From a virus: DNA of 20,246 nucleotides. The stretch spans positions 1-20,246 of IMG/VR virus record IMGVR_UViG_3300044960_000920. One strand, written 5' to 3'. Positions 1 through 7,661 of this stretch are shown in pieces. Within the stretch, counting starts at the first letter, position 1; the number at the start of each line of letters is the position of its first letter. The position numbers and the translations under genes were made by a program. Under the pieces are notes generated by a model. That model had not been told where the DNA came from and made no database searches. It was given only the letters and a program-made list of their open reading frames with translations.

Positions 1-1185
1 TCAAGCGCTGGCCAGAGTCGCATGGCCCCCCCCCTTTCCCGAATGGCTGCCCGCGAGGATAAAGCCCCGCCGCCCGAGCCACTGCTCGACCAGCTCCGCG
101 TCGTCGTCGCGGGTGTAGTGCGCGATGTTCGACGGCCGGATCGTCACCGAGCGCGGCCGCTTCGAGTCGGTGAACTTCACCTGGAAGACGGCACGGACGA
201 TCCGCGCTCCGTCGGGTGGTTTGCCATTCCGGGAGCGGAACGCCTGGAAGACGTCCTCGGCCCGGTGGACCTCGACCTCGTTGGCCGGGCCACCCAGGAG
301 GAAATGGACTTCGCGGAGCCGGACCCATTCCATGCCGGACACGTCCACGCACGTCAGCGCCGCCTCGCCGCGAGTCAACAGTGGCTCCAGCGTGTACTTG
401 CTGTCGCCGGGGAAGAAGTCCTCGTCGCCGAACAGGTGCGTGCCGAACAGGCTGCGGTAGAGGCGCTTCTCGCCCTTGGAGCGAGCGTTGATCCGCAGCT
501 CGCCGACCTCTGGCTGGTAGACAAGCACGTCGTACTTCAGGGGCCGGTAGCAGACGCTGGCGGTCTCGGAGCCGTTGAGGCTCTCCTCGCGCTTGAACGG
601 CTCGCCGTGCCGGACCAGGAACCAGACGCCATCGTCACGCGGATAGACGAACACGCGCGTGCCGCGGCCACGCTTCTTTGCCTCGAACCAGTCATCCAGC
701 TCGCGTTCGAGGTTGCCGCAGACGGTAGGGTCCGGCAAGGTGAAGGGCGGGACGTTGATCCGGCCGGTCTGGTAGCACTCGAAGGAGCGCGGCCGGACGA
801 GGAACTGCTCGGCGTGCTTGGTTTCCAGAAGTTGTCGGTCCAGCAGCCAGGCCTGTACGGCGATGTCGGCAGGCGAGTCCTCGTCGCTCTCTTCCAGTGC
901 CAGGCCGGGGGTGTTGAGCAAGGCGTCCATGCCGTGGGGCGTGGCCATCTCGTCCACGAGGAAGAGGGCGTCGAGCAGGTCCTTGGGCAGGCCGGCCTCC
1001 GGGTCCATGAAGAGATCGACCAGCGCCTCGTAGTCGATTGGCCCCACGCCGGGGGCACGCGGGAAGACGAGGCCGCGCGCCTCGAAGAAGGAGCGGTGCG
1101 GCTGGAGGAAGGCGATGAGCCTCCTTGGAGCGATGGCCCGGAGGACCTCCGGGTTGGAGAAGCGTCGGAGTCGAAAGGTTGCCAT
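1..1185 (-). CDS. Hypothetical protein, 394 residues
   Basis: I do not recognise this protein. It is complete: ATG at 1185, preceded on the minus strand by AAGGTG, and TGA at 1-3. The sequence reads as a soluble globular protein with many charged and aromatic residues and no signal peptide or membrane segment. The N-terminus (MATFRLRRFSNPEVLRAI) contains a 'FSNPEVLRAI..RLIAFL' helix. The middle has a strand-rich part around residues 165-270 (RVFVYPRDDGVWFLVRHGE, then YDVLVYQPEVGELRI), and the C-terminal third repeats this style (VRAVFQVKFTD..RPRSVTIRPSNI). It lies downstream of the recombinase triad on the same strand, but a 185-base gap with a good promoter candidate separates it, so it is probably its own transcription unit. 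It may be host flank or an accessory gene of the element. Confidence 0.75.
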   Translation of the reverse strand: MATFRLRRFSNPEVLRAIAPRRLIAFLQPHRSFFEARGLVFPRAPGVGPIDYEALVDLFMDPEAGLPKDLLDALFLVDEMATPHGMDALLNTPGLALEESDEDSPADIAVQAWLLDRQLLETKHAEQFLVRPRSFECYQTGRINVPPFTLPDPTVCGNLERELDDWFEAKKRGRGTRVFVYPRDDGVWFLVRHGEPFKREESLNGSETASVCYRPLKYDVLVYQPEVGELRINARSKGEKRLYRSLFGTHLFGDEDFFPGDSKYTLEPLLTRGEAALTCVDVSGMEWVRLREVHFLLGGPANEVEVHRAEDVFQAFRSRNGKPPDGARIVRAVFQVKFTDSKRPRSVTIRPSNIAHYTRDDDAELVEQWLGRRGFILAGSHSGKGGGHATLASA

Positions 1186-1271
1186 GGGTCACCTTGATGC
1201 ATGGAACGATGGAAGAGGAAACCTCGGCGGGGGCAGGCTGGGAGGCCCACGCCCAAGGCTAAAGTGTACGC

Positions 1272-1286
1272 AAGTATAGTATACTT
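1272..1286. promoter_or_regulatory. Operator-like palindrome over the -10 region
   Basis: A perfect inverted repeat of 7-base arms, AAGTATA and TATACTT, around a single central G. It overlaps the predicted -10 box of the 394-residue gene, a position expected for a repressor site. A neighbouring candidate regulator is the small HTH protein encoded at 1371-1775, but that link is inference. Confidence 0.45.
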
Positions 1287-1302
1287 TCCATGCCAGCATC
1301 AA
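1273..1302 (-). promoter_or_regulatory. Promoter candidate for the 394-residue gene
   Basis: On the minus strand TTGATG (1297-1302) is followed after 18 bases by TATACT (1273-1278), close to sigma-70 consensus. It lies about 90 bases upstream of the ATG at 1185. The AT-rich -10 stands out in this GC-rich DNA. The -10 is part of the palindrome at 1272-1286. Confidence 0.5.
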
Positions 1303-1318
1303 GTGAGTTGCAACAGGA

Positions 1319-1340
1319 ACGACCCCCCTGGGCGGGTCGT
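1319..1340 (-). terminator. Hairpin downstream of the recombinase/HTH genes
   Basis: A perfect inverted repeat with 7-base arms (ACGACCC and GGGTCGT) and an 8-base loop, 30 bases beyond the stop of the HTH gene at 1371. On the minus strand it is followed by TCCTGTT, without a proper U-run, so it is only a weak intrinsic terminator candidate. It would separate the recombinase operon from the promoter at 1273-1302. Confidence 0.35.
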
Positions 1341-1370
1341 ATGGGATGTAACGCCTTGAACAGACTTGGC

Positions 1371-1775
1371 TTACTGCACAAGCTCGCGCCAAAGCTGCCT
1401 TTGCTTTCGCCAGTCGAGAACGGCTGCGATCGGTTGCAGCTGGCGCAGCTGCAACGGGTCGCGCCCACGAACGGTTCGCGGCAGGAACAGGATTTCCTCC
1501 TGGATGTCGGGGGCCAGCTGAAGCAGGTTCATGATCTGGCTGACCCTGGGCCGGGTCACATGGCCCAGCGCGGCCAGCTCAGTGTAGCTGGCGACCACGC
1601 CGTCACGGAGCAATCGCTCGAAGCGGATGGCCAGCGCCATGAGTCGGGCAATCCTGGGCACCCGGCCCGGCTCCACGGGGGGACTTGGTTCCTCGCCTGA
1701 CCGCAGTTCCTTGCGGCTGCCGCGCCCGCGGCGGTGGAAGTGGACCTTGCACTCGAACGTTAGTGGGGTGGTCAT
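1371..1775 (-). CDS. Small HTH protein partnered with the recombinase
   Basis: A 134-residue protein with a helix-turn-helix of the ParB/KorB sort in its middle (about residues 52-90: FERLLRDGVVASYTELAALG then HVTRPRVSQIMNLLQLAP). The N-terminus is basic (RRGRGSRKELRSG) and the C-terminus is rich in Q, L and R. Its ATG overlaps the stop of the recombinase gene as ATGA (1772-1775), so it is translationally coupled as the last gene of the DUF2924-recombinase-HTH unit. From the context it is likely a DNA-binding partner or regulator for the recombinase; no partner has been shown for this family as far as I know. The fold call is fairly safe, the role is inference. Confidence 0.8.
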   Translation of the reverse strand: MTTPLTFECKVHFHRRGRGSRKELRSGEEPSPPVEPGRVPRIARLMALAIRFERLLRDGVVASYTELAALGHVTRPRVSQIMNLLQLAPDIQEEILFLPRTVRGRDPLQLRQLQPIAAVLDWRKQRQLWRELVQ

Positions 1776-3367
1776 GCGCTCCTCTCCTGGCGCTGGTCGG
1801 CAAGCTGCTGCGCCAGCGCCTTGATGCCCGTGGGGTGGAACGTGATGGTCACTTTGCCGTCGGCCCCGTCGTAATCCACGCGCTCGACCAGGAGACCAAT
1901 CACGCGGGCCTGCTCGCGCGGCGTCAGCGCCTCCCAGACCGGGTCGAAGACCGACAGGGCCAGGGCCGTCTCTTCTTCGTCAAGAAGTCTTTGCTGGGCC
2001 GTCTGGATTTGCTCGCGGACCTTCCGCATCCGCCCCTCGACCAGGCCGATCCGTTCTTGCAGGTCGGCCAGCCGGGAAATGACCGAGCCGTTGTCGTCGC
2101 CCGGCCGCAGCTGGCACGAGAGCTTGCGCAGCTCGGCGTGCCAGCGAGACAGGTCCTTTTCCAGGCTGCGCTGCTCGGCCTCCAGCTCGCTCGTGCGGGC
2201 CTCGTCCTGCTGGTGCGCCTGGGAGAGCACCTCGCGGAGCAGGGCCTGGTCCTGGCCGATGCACTTGATCTGGCTGACGACGAACTCCTCGATCTGGGCG
2301 GCGGGGATCGACTTCGACGGGCAGGTGTCCCAGCCTCGCTTCTGCGCCGAGGAGCAAACGTAGTAGCGGTAGCGCTTGGTGCCGTTGCGGGTGGTGTGCG
2401 ACGGCGTCATGGCGCAGCCGCAGGGGACGCAGCGCAACCGGCCCTTGAGCAGCGCCCCGAACTTGTTCCGCACCGGCGCGCCGTGCGTCTGCCCGTTGCG
2501 CTGCAGCAGCGATTGAACGCGCTGAAAGACCGCGGGATTAACGATGCCGGGGTGCTCGCCGTCGTGGACCTCGTCCTTGTAGCGGACCTTGCCGACGTAG
2601 GCGACGTTGGTCAGCAGCCGGTACAGGCTGGTCCGCTCGAACGGCTGGCCGCCGCGCTCGCGGCCCTTGCGGGTGGTCCAGCGCTTGTTGACCCAACCGC
2701 GCCGCTCCAGCTCCTGCACGACCGGCAGCAGTGACTCGTGTTCGAGGTAAAGGTCGAAGATGGCCCGCACACGGACGGCCTCGGCCTCGTTGACGACCAG
2801 CCGGAAGCCGCGCGGGTCCACGTCGTAGCCCAGGATGGGGTGCCCACCGGCCCACTTGCCCTTGCGCCGCGTGGCGGCGATCTTGTCCCGCGTCCGCTCC
2901 GAGATGATCTCCCGCTCGAACTGGGCAAAGGACAGGAGCACGTTCAGCACCAGCCGCCCCATCGAGGTCGCGGTGTTGAACTGTTGCGTGACGGACACGA
3001 AGGAAACGCGGTGCTTGTCGAAGGTCTGCATCATCTGGGCGAAGTCGAGCAGCGAGCGTGACAGCCGATCGACCTTGTACACGACCACGCAGTCGATCTT
3101 GCCCGCCTCGATGTCGGCGAGCAGCCGCTGCAGGGCCGGTCGTTCCATGTTGCCACCGGTGAAGCCGCCGTCGTCGTAGCGCTCCGGTAGGCAGGTCCAG
3201 CCTTCCTGCCGCTGGCTGGCCACGAACGCCTCGCCGGCCTCGCGCTGGGCGTCGAGCGAATTGAACTCCTGCTCGAGGCCCTCCTCGGTGGACTTGCGCG
3301 TGTAGACGGCGCAGCGGACGACCGGCAGCGTGGCCGGCTTCGGGTGCTTGCCGTTGTTGCGGTTCAT
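1772..3367 (-). CDS. Large serine recombinase (integrase/resolvase family)
   Basis: A 531-residue serine recombinase that would cut and rejoin DNA through a phosphoserine link, most likely for integration and excision of the element. The resolvase domain covers about residues 15-165: the catalytic serine is S26 in VYTRKSTEEG, followed by SLDAQREA, DDGGFTGGNMERPALQRLL and VYKVDRLSRSL with its active-site arginines, and the long helix ending FEREIISERTRDKIAATRRKG. The recombinase domain follows (GGHPILGYDVD onward). Next is a zinc ribbon near residues 310-355 (CVPCGC ... YYVCSSAQKRGWDTC), then a coiled coil at about 385-460 and a short C-terminal domain. Length fits the large serine group. It starts with ATG in an ATGA overlap with the DUF2924 gene and ends in an ATGA overlap with the HTH gene. 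All expected catalytic features are intact. Confidence 0.95.
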   Translation of the reverse strand: MNRNNGKHPKPATLPVVRCAVYTRKSTEEGLEQEFNSLDAQREAGEAFVASQRQEGWTCLPERYDDGGFTGGNMERPALQRLLADIEAGKIDCVVVYKVDRLSRSLLDFAQMMQTFDKHRVSFVSVTQQFNTATSMGRLVLNVLLSFAQFEREIISERTRDKIAATRRKGKWAGGHPILGYDVDPRGFRLVVNEAEAVRVRAIFDLYLEHESLLPVVQELERRGWVNKRWTTRKGRERGGQPFERTSLYRLLTNVAYVGKVRYKDEVHDGEHPGIVNPAVFQRVQSLLQRNGQTHGAPVRNKFGALLKGRLRCVPCGCAMTPSHTTRNGTKRYRYYVCSSAQKRGWDTCPSKSIPAAQIEEFVVSQIKCIGQDQALLREVLSQAHQQDEARTSELEAEQRSLEKDLSRWHAELRKLSCQLRPGDDNGSVISRLADLQERIGLVEGRMRKVREQIQTAQQRLLDEEETALALSVFDPVWEALTPREQARVIGLLVERVDYDGADGKVTITFHPTGIKALAQQLADQRQERSA

Positions 3368-3861
3368 GCGTCACCCCCTTTGTCGCCCAGGCGGAAAAAC
3401 AAGTAGCCGTTGCAGTGCGAGCCGGTGATGGCCCGGGCCACGGCGCTGAGAGAGCCGTAGACCTCCCCCTCGTACTCGAAGCCGTGCGGCAGGACTTTGA
3501 CCTGCAACACCTCGCCTTTGTACTTCCGGGTGAGAACGGTGCCCGGCGGTGGCAGGCGGTCGTCCGGCTTGAAGGCGAGGACATGGGCGGTGGTCCGCTC
3601 CGGGGTGGGCGCGGCGGGCAGCACCTTGGGTGGGTTCATCCGCAGGTCGGCGTCGCTGGCCAACTCGGCGGCCCGCCGGCGGGCGCGTTCAGACAGGTCG
3701 CCCTCGGCCAGGGCCTGCAGCCGCCAGGCGAGGCGCTTCACGAGCCAGGCCCGGTTGTTGGCGTTGGTCGGTTCGCCGAAGACTTCGGCGTACCGGTTTC
3801 GTAGCTCTTTGACGGTCATCCGCTGGAGTGCGGCTAGTTCTTTGCCAATGTTCAGGTCCAC
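3364..3861 (-). CDS. DUF2924 family protein
   Basis: A 165-residue protein matching the DUF2924 family, which is regularly found directly upstream of large serine recombinases in phage-like elements; its biochemical role is unknown. The N-terminal helical part (MTVKELRNRYAEVFGEPT, then NRAWLVKRLAWRLQALAEG) and the C-terminal part (LTRKYKGEVLQVKVLPHGFE then YEGEVYGSLSAVARAITGSH) are typical of the family. I chose the GTG at 3861 because AGGAG lies 9 bases upstream on the minus strand; the first ATG comes only 14 codons later. Its TGA overlaps the recombinase ATG (3364-3367). A role as accessory to recombination is inferred from this fixed gene order. Confidence 0.9.
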   Translation of the reverse strand: MDLNIGKELAALQRMTVKELRNRYAEVFGEPTNANNRAWLVKRLAWRLQALAEGDLSERARRRAAELASDADLRMNPPKVLPAAPTPERTTAHVLAFKPDDRLPPPGTVLTRKYKGEVLQVKVLPHGFEYEGEVYGSLSAVARAITGSHCNGYLFFRLGDKGGDA

Positions 3862-3896
3862 GTCGTTGTTCTCCTTTCTCGGTGTCTCGGAAATGG

Positions 3897-4106
3897 TTAA
3901 CCCGTGTGGACACTGAGCACGGTTTTCGCGGAAAGCTCAAGGCAACTGTCGCCGGTTTTCTCGGGATTTTCCGGGGCGGAATGCTCGTCCGGATCGGCAA
4001 AGGTCGCGGCCCGTGCGCGCAGGCGCAGCACGCCGACGGCGAGCACAGCGGCGATCTCACGGAAGCGGTCTTGCGGGGTAAGGTCCGAGTTATCGAACGG
4101 TCGCAT
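3897..4106 (-). CDS. Small hypothetical protein, 69 residues
   Basis: I do not recognise the protein by function. It begins with ATG at 4106 after AGGAG with 7 bases spacing, which makes it credible despite its size. The first half forms an amphipathic helix (LTPQDRFREIAAVLAVGVLR, then LRARA); the second half is polar and probably unstructured. It lies 73 bases downstream of the terminase large subunit and 35 bases upstream of DUF2924, all on the same strand. The helical N-terminal motif 'LTP..R.REIAA.LA.G.LRLR' looks familiar from short proteins beside phage recombinases, but I cannot name a family. Confidence 0.7.
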   Translation of the reverse strand: MRPFDNSDLTPQDRFREIAAVLAVGVLRLRARAATFADPDEHSAPENPEKTGDSCLELSAKTVLSVHTG

Positions 4107-4179
4107 GGGACATCTCCTGGGAGTTGCCCACAGCGACCTTCGCCCAGCGATCAGTGCGCTGTCCGGCGGTTGGGAATGG

Positions 4180-6450
4180 TCAACGGCGTTTGGTTTTCTG
4201 CATCCTGGCGAAGCTGACGCGCTCGCGCCTGGCGGGGGCGGTGCCGTCGGTGCCCGGCAGGACCACGCCTTGCATGGAGGCCGCCACGGCGCAGCCGACC
4301 AGACAATCGAGCCAGTGGTTGTCGCCGCGCTCGGGGCGCTGCTTCCATTCGTCCACCGTGCGGCCCCGGCCCTCCGTCCTGACGCGGTACTCGGCGGTCA
4401 GGTGCTCGGCGAAGAGACGGTGCATTTCCGGCTTGTCGCCAAAGAGCGACAGGCAGCCCCGGTCGCCCATCGGCACGGCAAGCCTGGCGTGGACGAAGGA
4501 TTTCCAGTAGTTGGTGTCGTAGAGCGCGTGGCGAACGGCGCGCTTGCCGTGGACGTTGGGCACGCGCCAGTTGTGCCCGACGCGGTCGCCCGGCCGGCGC
4601 TTGTACTCGCTGAACGGCTGACTCGAGGCGCCCACGAACCGGCCGTGGCTCGGCATGACCACCGAGGCGTGCGCCGACTGCCGGCAGAACTGGTAGACGA
4701 CGTCGGTCGCCGAACCCCAGTTGGCGTCGATCAGGCAGCGTTCGACCCGCAGCTCGGCTCCGTCGTCACGCCGCCAGCCTCGACCGAGGAGGCTGGCGGT
4801 CAACCGCTCCAGGCCCGCGTAAATCGCTCCTTCCAGCCCGGCCGCGCCAGTAACTCCGGCGAGCGTTAGCCTGGCGTCGCGGAGGGTGAAGTATGCCCGC
4901 TTCTGGTCGGGGAAGGTGCCGTAGTCGAGGACGTAGCCGGTGAAGTCATCCTCCCAAGCGGCCACGACAAAAAAGAGCAAGTTGGCCTGCACGTCGATGA
5001 ACGCCGTCAGGTGATTGCAGCCGACCGGCACCTCGCCGCGCTTCATGCGGTTCAGCTTGCCCGCGATCTGGTCGGTGGTCAGCTCGTCGTCGCCAGCGAC
5101 CTCCTCGGGTAACGGCTCGTTCTGGTACTCAGCATAGAACGCCGCCTCGTCCTGAAGCTTGAGGTTCATCGCATGCTGAATGGCCGACAGTTCGTCGTGG
5201 TTAAACCGCTCCGGCCAGGCGACGACCGCCCCTTCGTCCATCGCTGCCTGGTTCTGCCGGTAAAACTCGGTCGCCTCCTCGCCGGCATTGCCCTGCCGCA
5301 TGCTGTCGGCACGCACCTCGGCGTACTGCTGCCACAGCTTCTCGTTGGCCGGGAACGAGTAGACCATCTTGGTGCGCTCGCCGTTCCACTCCGGGTGCTT
5401 GTCGCGGTCGAGGATGTTGTCCGCCATGTCGCCCGGCCGGATCACCGTGCAAGGCATGATCCCAGAGATCTTTTTGCCGGGACCGGCCAGGCCGAGGACC
5501 GCGCCGGCCAGGATGCTCTCGCGCGTGGCACACTGCGACAGCGACCGCGCCGACGCGTCGGTCTGGGGGTCGTCGAGGACGACCAGGGTCGGCCGCACCG
5601 TCTTGCCATCGGCCCGCTTGTACTTCATGCCGCGGATGCGGCCGGTGATGCCAGCGACCTTGATGATCGCGCCGCTGGCGTTGCTGCCGGGGATCGTAGG
5701 CAGCACGATCTCGCGCGCGGTCCAGCCGATGTGAGTACGTTCGCCCTTGTAGAGCTGGCCGTTGCAGCGGTTGGCGATGCCGTCGAGGCACTGGACCGGG
5801 TAGACGACCTCGGGAAAGTCCTCCAGGAGCAGGTCGTTGCCATCGAGTTCCATCTTGATGGAGTCGAGCATGTCCATCGCATGCCCTTCGTCCGAGCCGA
5901 TCAAGCACACAAACTCCCGGTGCCCATAAAGCACGGCCCAGATGCAGGCGCACTCGCAGATGGTGCTCTTCCCTGAGCCCCGTGGCATCGCCAGCGCGAA
6001 CAGGCCGCCGCGCAGCACCGCCTGCTCGATGCGGGCGATCACCTTCAGGTGATCCTTGGACCACGGCAGGTGGAACGTCAGTGGGAAGTAGGTCTCGCAG
6101 AAGAAGCGGAAGTCGGACGCCGCCTTCTCCTTCCTCGCTGCGTTCACGACTGCCGGCAGTTCGCCGATGTCGCGGCCGGCCAGCGACAGCGCGATGTTGC
6201 GGGCGCGGGCGCGTTCCTTGAGGACCTCGTAGGGATCGCTTTCTGGCTCGGGCCTCGGTGTATGCCGCAGTTGCACGAGCCAGGCGACGTAGCGCAGCAG
6301 GTCCACGTGCCGGGCGTCGCCGATGCGCAAGCCGGCGCGCGAACGATGACGGTGAAGCTGGCGCTCGTTGATGACCTCGCCCAGCGGGGTCGAGTTCAAG
6401 AGCCGGCACAGCTCGCTCGGTCGCAGCTTGCGCGGGTCAATCGTGGGCAC
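4180..6450 (-). CDS. Phage terminase large subunit with an N-terminal small-subunit-like domain
   Basis: A 756-residue DNA-packaging ATPase/nuclease. The ATPase part has Walker A at residues 155-162 (MPRGSGKS) and Walker B with the acidic pair in TLVVLDDPQTD (288-298). The C-terminal part carries nuclease-like acidic clusters (FIDVQANLLFFVVAAWEDD, LIDANWGSATDVVYQF and RGDNHWLDCLVGCAVAA), in the style of large GpA-like terminases. The first 65 residues (RPSELCRLLN ... LLRYVAWLVQLR) are not part of the usual motor; they resemble the protein encoded just upstream at 6437-6655. Translation starts at GTG 6450, preceded by AAGGAG with 7 bases spacing and overlapping the upstream gene by 14 bases. 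It would cut concatemeric DNA and drive it into the prohead with a portal not seen here. Confidence 0.9.
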   Translation of the reverse strand: MPTIDPRKLRPSELCRLLNSTPLGEVINERQLHRHRSRAGLRIGDARHVDLLRYVAWLVQLRHTPRPEPESDPYEVLKERARARNIALSLAGRDIGELPAVVNAARKEKAASDFRFFCETYFPLTFHLPWSKDHLKVIARIEQAVLRGGLFALAMPRGSGKSTICECACIWAVLYGHREFVCLIGSDEGHAMDMLDSIKMELDGNDLLLEDFPEVVYPVQCLDGIANRCNGQLYKGERTHIGWTAREIVLPTIPGSNASGAIIKVAGITGRIRGMKYKRADGKTVRPTLVVLDDPQTDASARSLSQCATRESILAGAVLGLAGPGKKISGIMPCTVIRPGDMADNILDRDKHPEWNGERTKMVYSFPANEKLWQQYAEVRADSMRQGNAGEEATEFYRQNQAAMDEGAVVAWPERFNHDELSAIQHAMNLKLQDEAAFYAEYQNEPLPEEVAGDDELTTDQIAGKLNRMKRGEVPVGCNHLTAFIDVQANLLFFVVAAWEDDFTGYVLDYGTFPDQKRAYFTLRDARLTLAGVTGAAGLEGAIYAGLERLTASLLGRGWRRDDGAELRVERCLIDANWGSATDVVYQFCRQSAHASVVMPSHGRFVGASSQPFSEYKRRPGDRVGHNWRVPNVHGKRAVRHALYDTNYWKSFVHARLAVPMGDRGCLSLFGDKPEMHRLFAEHLTAEYRVRTEGRGRTVDEWKQRPERGDNHWLDCLVGCAVAASMQGVVLPGTDGTAPARRERVSFARMQKTKRR

Positions 6451-6655
6451 GCCCCATCTCCTTCAAGAGCCAGGCGCCGTAGTGGACCAGGTTGATCGTG
6501 CCGTCGGCGTTCGTGGGCGCGCCGGCCGCCACATCCGCCTGAAGCATCTCGACGGTGACCGCTTGGCCGCCCACGCGGGCCAGCAGCCGGGCGGCGTCTG
6601 CCAGCGTCAGCGCGTTCGGGTTGAGGCCGGTCGTCTCGCGGTACTCAGTTGTCAT
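6437..6655 (-). CDS. Small terminase-associated protein, possible terminase small subunit
   Basis: A 72-residue protein starting at ATG 6655 (GAGGTGGT just upstream). A longer reading with an upstream start at 6874 would cross the divergent promoter region and the amidoligase start, so I rejected it. The body (LTLADAARLLARVGGQAVTV, then INLVHYGAWLLKEMGRAHD) aligns by eye with residues 8-60 of the terminase large subunit encoded next: both have a 'L...RLL' helix, a 'V....L..... AG' centre and a 'LL/LV.Y.AWLL/LV' C-terminal helix. Its place immediately before, and overlapping, the large subunit is that of a terminase small subunit. DNA recognition at the packaging site is therefore likely but unproven. 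Confidence 0.75.
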   Translation of the reverse strand: MTTEYRETTGLNPNALTLADAARLLARVGGQAVTVEMLQADVAAGAPTNADGTINLVHYGAWLLKEMGRAHD

Positions 6656-6788
6656 ACCACCTCGCAAAAATCTCGGAATTCCTCGGGAATTCCGGGCAAA
6701 TCGCCTTGCCTTTCTCGGCACCCCCGCGCAACTGACTGATGTTCGCATGTACATCAGCGCGGCCATCCACGTTGCGAGGGACCAGACC
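6656..6788. promoter_or_regulatory. Divergent control region between terminase and amidoligase operons
   Basis: The only divergent gap in the window. It holds a perfect inverted repeat at 6674-6694 (9-base arms CGGAATTCC and GGAATTCCG around TCG), each arm being itself nearly palindromic. A second weaker one at 6738-6755 (GATGT and ACATC around 8 bases) includes the 8-base palindrome ATGTACAT at 6747-6754. These are plausible operators for one or both operons. I could not place a convincing -35/-10 pair. Confidence 0.5.
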
Positions 6789-7643
6789 ATGATCGAAGCC
6801 AACCAACTCACCTTCGGAGTCGAGATCGAGACCATTGCCCCCGCCAGCGCCGTCGCCGAGGGCGGCCTGCGCATCGGCAGCTACCGCCGCGGCATCCAGG
6901 TCCCCTACCTGCCGCCAGGCTGGACTGCCGAGTGCGACGGCTCGATCCGCGCCACCGACGGCGGCCACGCCTGCGAGATTGTCAGCCCGGTCCTCCAGGG
7001 GGCCGAGGGGCTGGCCCAGGTCGCCGAGGTCCTGCGAACGCTGCAGGCCAAAAACCATCGCGTGAACGGCTCGACCGGCGTGCATGTGCATGTCGGGTGG
7101 AAACGCAACTGGCCCAGCGAAGCCCTGGCCCGGCTGGTGACCATCGTCGCCTACGTCGAGAAGGGCCTGTACGCGATCACCGGCACCAAGCAGCGCGAAC
7201 GCGGCGCGTATTGCGGCGGGGTCCGCCGCTACGGCAACAAGGACCACGCCAAGGACCGCGTCGAACGCGGCCGTTACCACGCCCTCAACCTCACCAACCT
7301 CGCCCACGGCACCAAGGACACGGTCGAGTTCCGGGTCTTCTCCGGGTCGCTCCAGGTGGTGAAGGTCCTGGGCTGGATTCAGGTCTGCCTGGGCCTGGTC
7401 GAGCGCGCCCTGGCCGCCAAGCGGATGCCGAGCTTCAGCCCGCGGCCGCCGCGTGGCGGCTGGAAGAAGGCCGGCGAGGGCCAGAGCGAGGTCGAACGCC
7501 TGATCGGCTACCTCGCCTGGGCCCCCGGCTACGCCCGCATCCACGGCGGACGCTGCTTCGGCTGGATCGGTGGCGACATCGACCAAAACACGATCAAGGC
7601 CGAGTTCCGCCGCCTGGCCAGGAAGTACGACGCGCAACGCTAA
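6789..7643 (+). CDS. Amidoligase family protein
   Basis: A 284-residue member of the amidoligase (glutamine synthetase-like/COOH-NH2 ligase) family. These enzymes are predicted to join carboxyl and amino groups with ATP. Family motifs are seen in order: FGVEIET (residues 9-15), W-x2-E-x-DGSI (45-53), CEIVSPVLQG (62-71), STGVHVHVG (95-103), YHALNLTNL (163-171) and VEFRVFSGS (179-187); the acidic and histidine residues expected to bind metal and ATP are present. I chose ATG 6789 because GAGGG lies 8 bases upstream; an ATG at 6747 in the same frame sits inside the operator-like palindrome and lacks a ribosome site. It is first in a five-gene plus-strand operon, 18 bases before a glutamine amidotransferase. 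The partner substrate is unknown; modification of a peptide, protein or wall precursor is inference. Confidence 0.88.
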   Translation: MIEANQLTFGVEIETIAPASAVAEGGLRIGSYRRGIQVPYLPPGWTAECDGSIRATDGGHACEIVSPVLQGAEGLAQVAEVLRTLQAKNHRVNGSTGVHVHVGWKRNWPSEALARLVTIVAYVEKGLYAITGTKQRERGAYCGGVRRYGNKDHAKDRVERGRYHALNLTNLAHGTKDTVEFRVFSGSLQVVKVLGWIQVCLGLVERALAAKRMPSFSPRPPRGGWKKAGEGQSEVERLIGYLAWAPGYARIHGGRCFGWIGGDIDQNTIKAEFRRLARKYDAQR

Positions 7644-7661
7644 CCCCACGAGGTGACTCCC

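Noticed and set aside
22-1197. A 391-codon open frame on the plus strand opposite the 394-residue gene
   Set aside because: Composition is skewed (V, L, E, R, G) with no recognisable domain and no ribosome site. The minus-strand reading has a ribosome site, a promoter and balanced composition.
1685-2734. A plus-strand frame opposite the recombinase
   Set aside because: It is the antisense shadow of a serine recombinase with full catalytic motifs.
6656-6874. Upstream extension of the small terminase-associated protein to 145 residues
   Set aside because: The extra N-terminal part crosses the divergent promoter region and amidoligase start and has no ribosome site; ATG 6655 has one.
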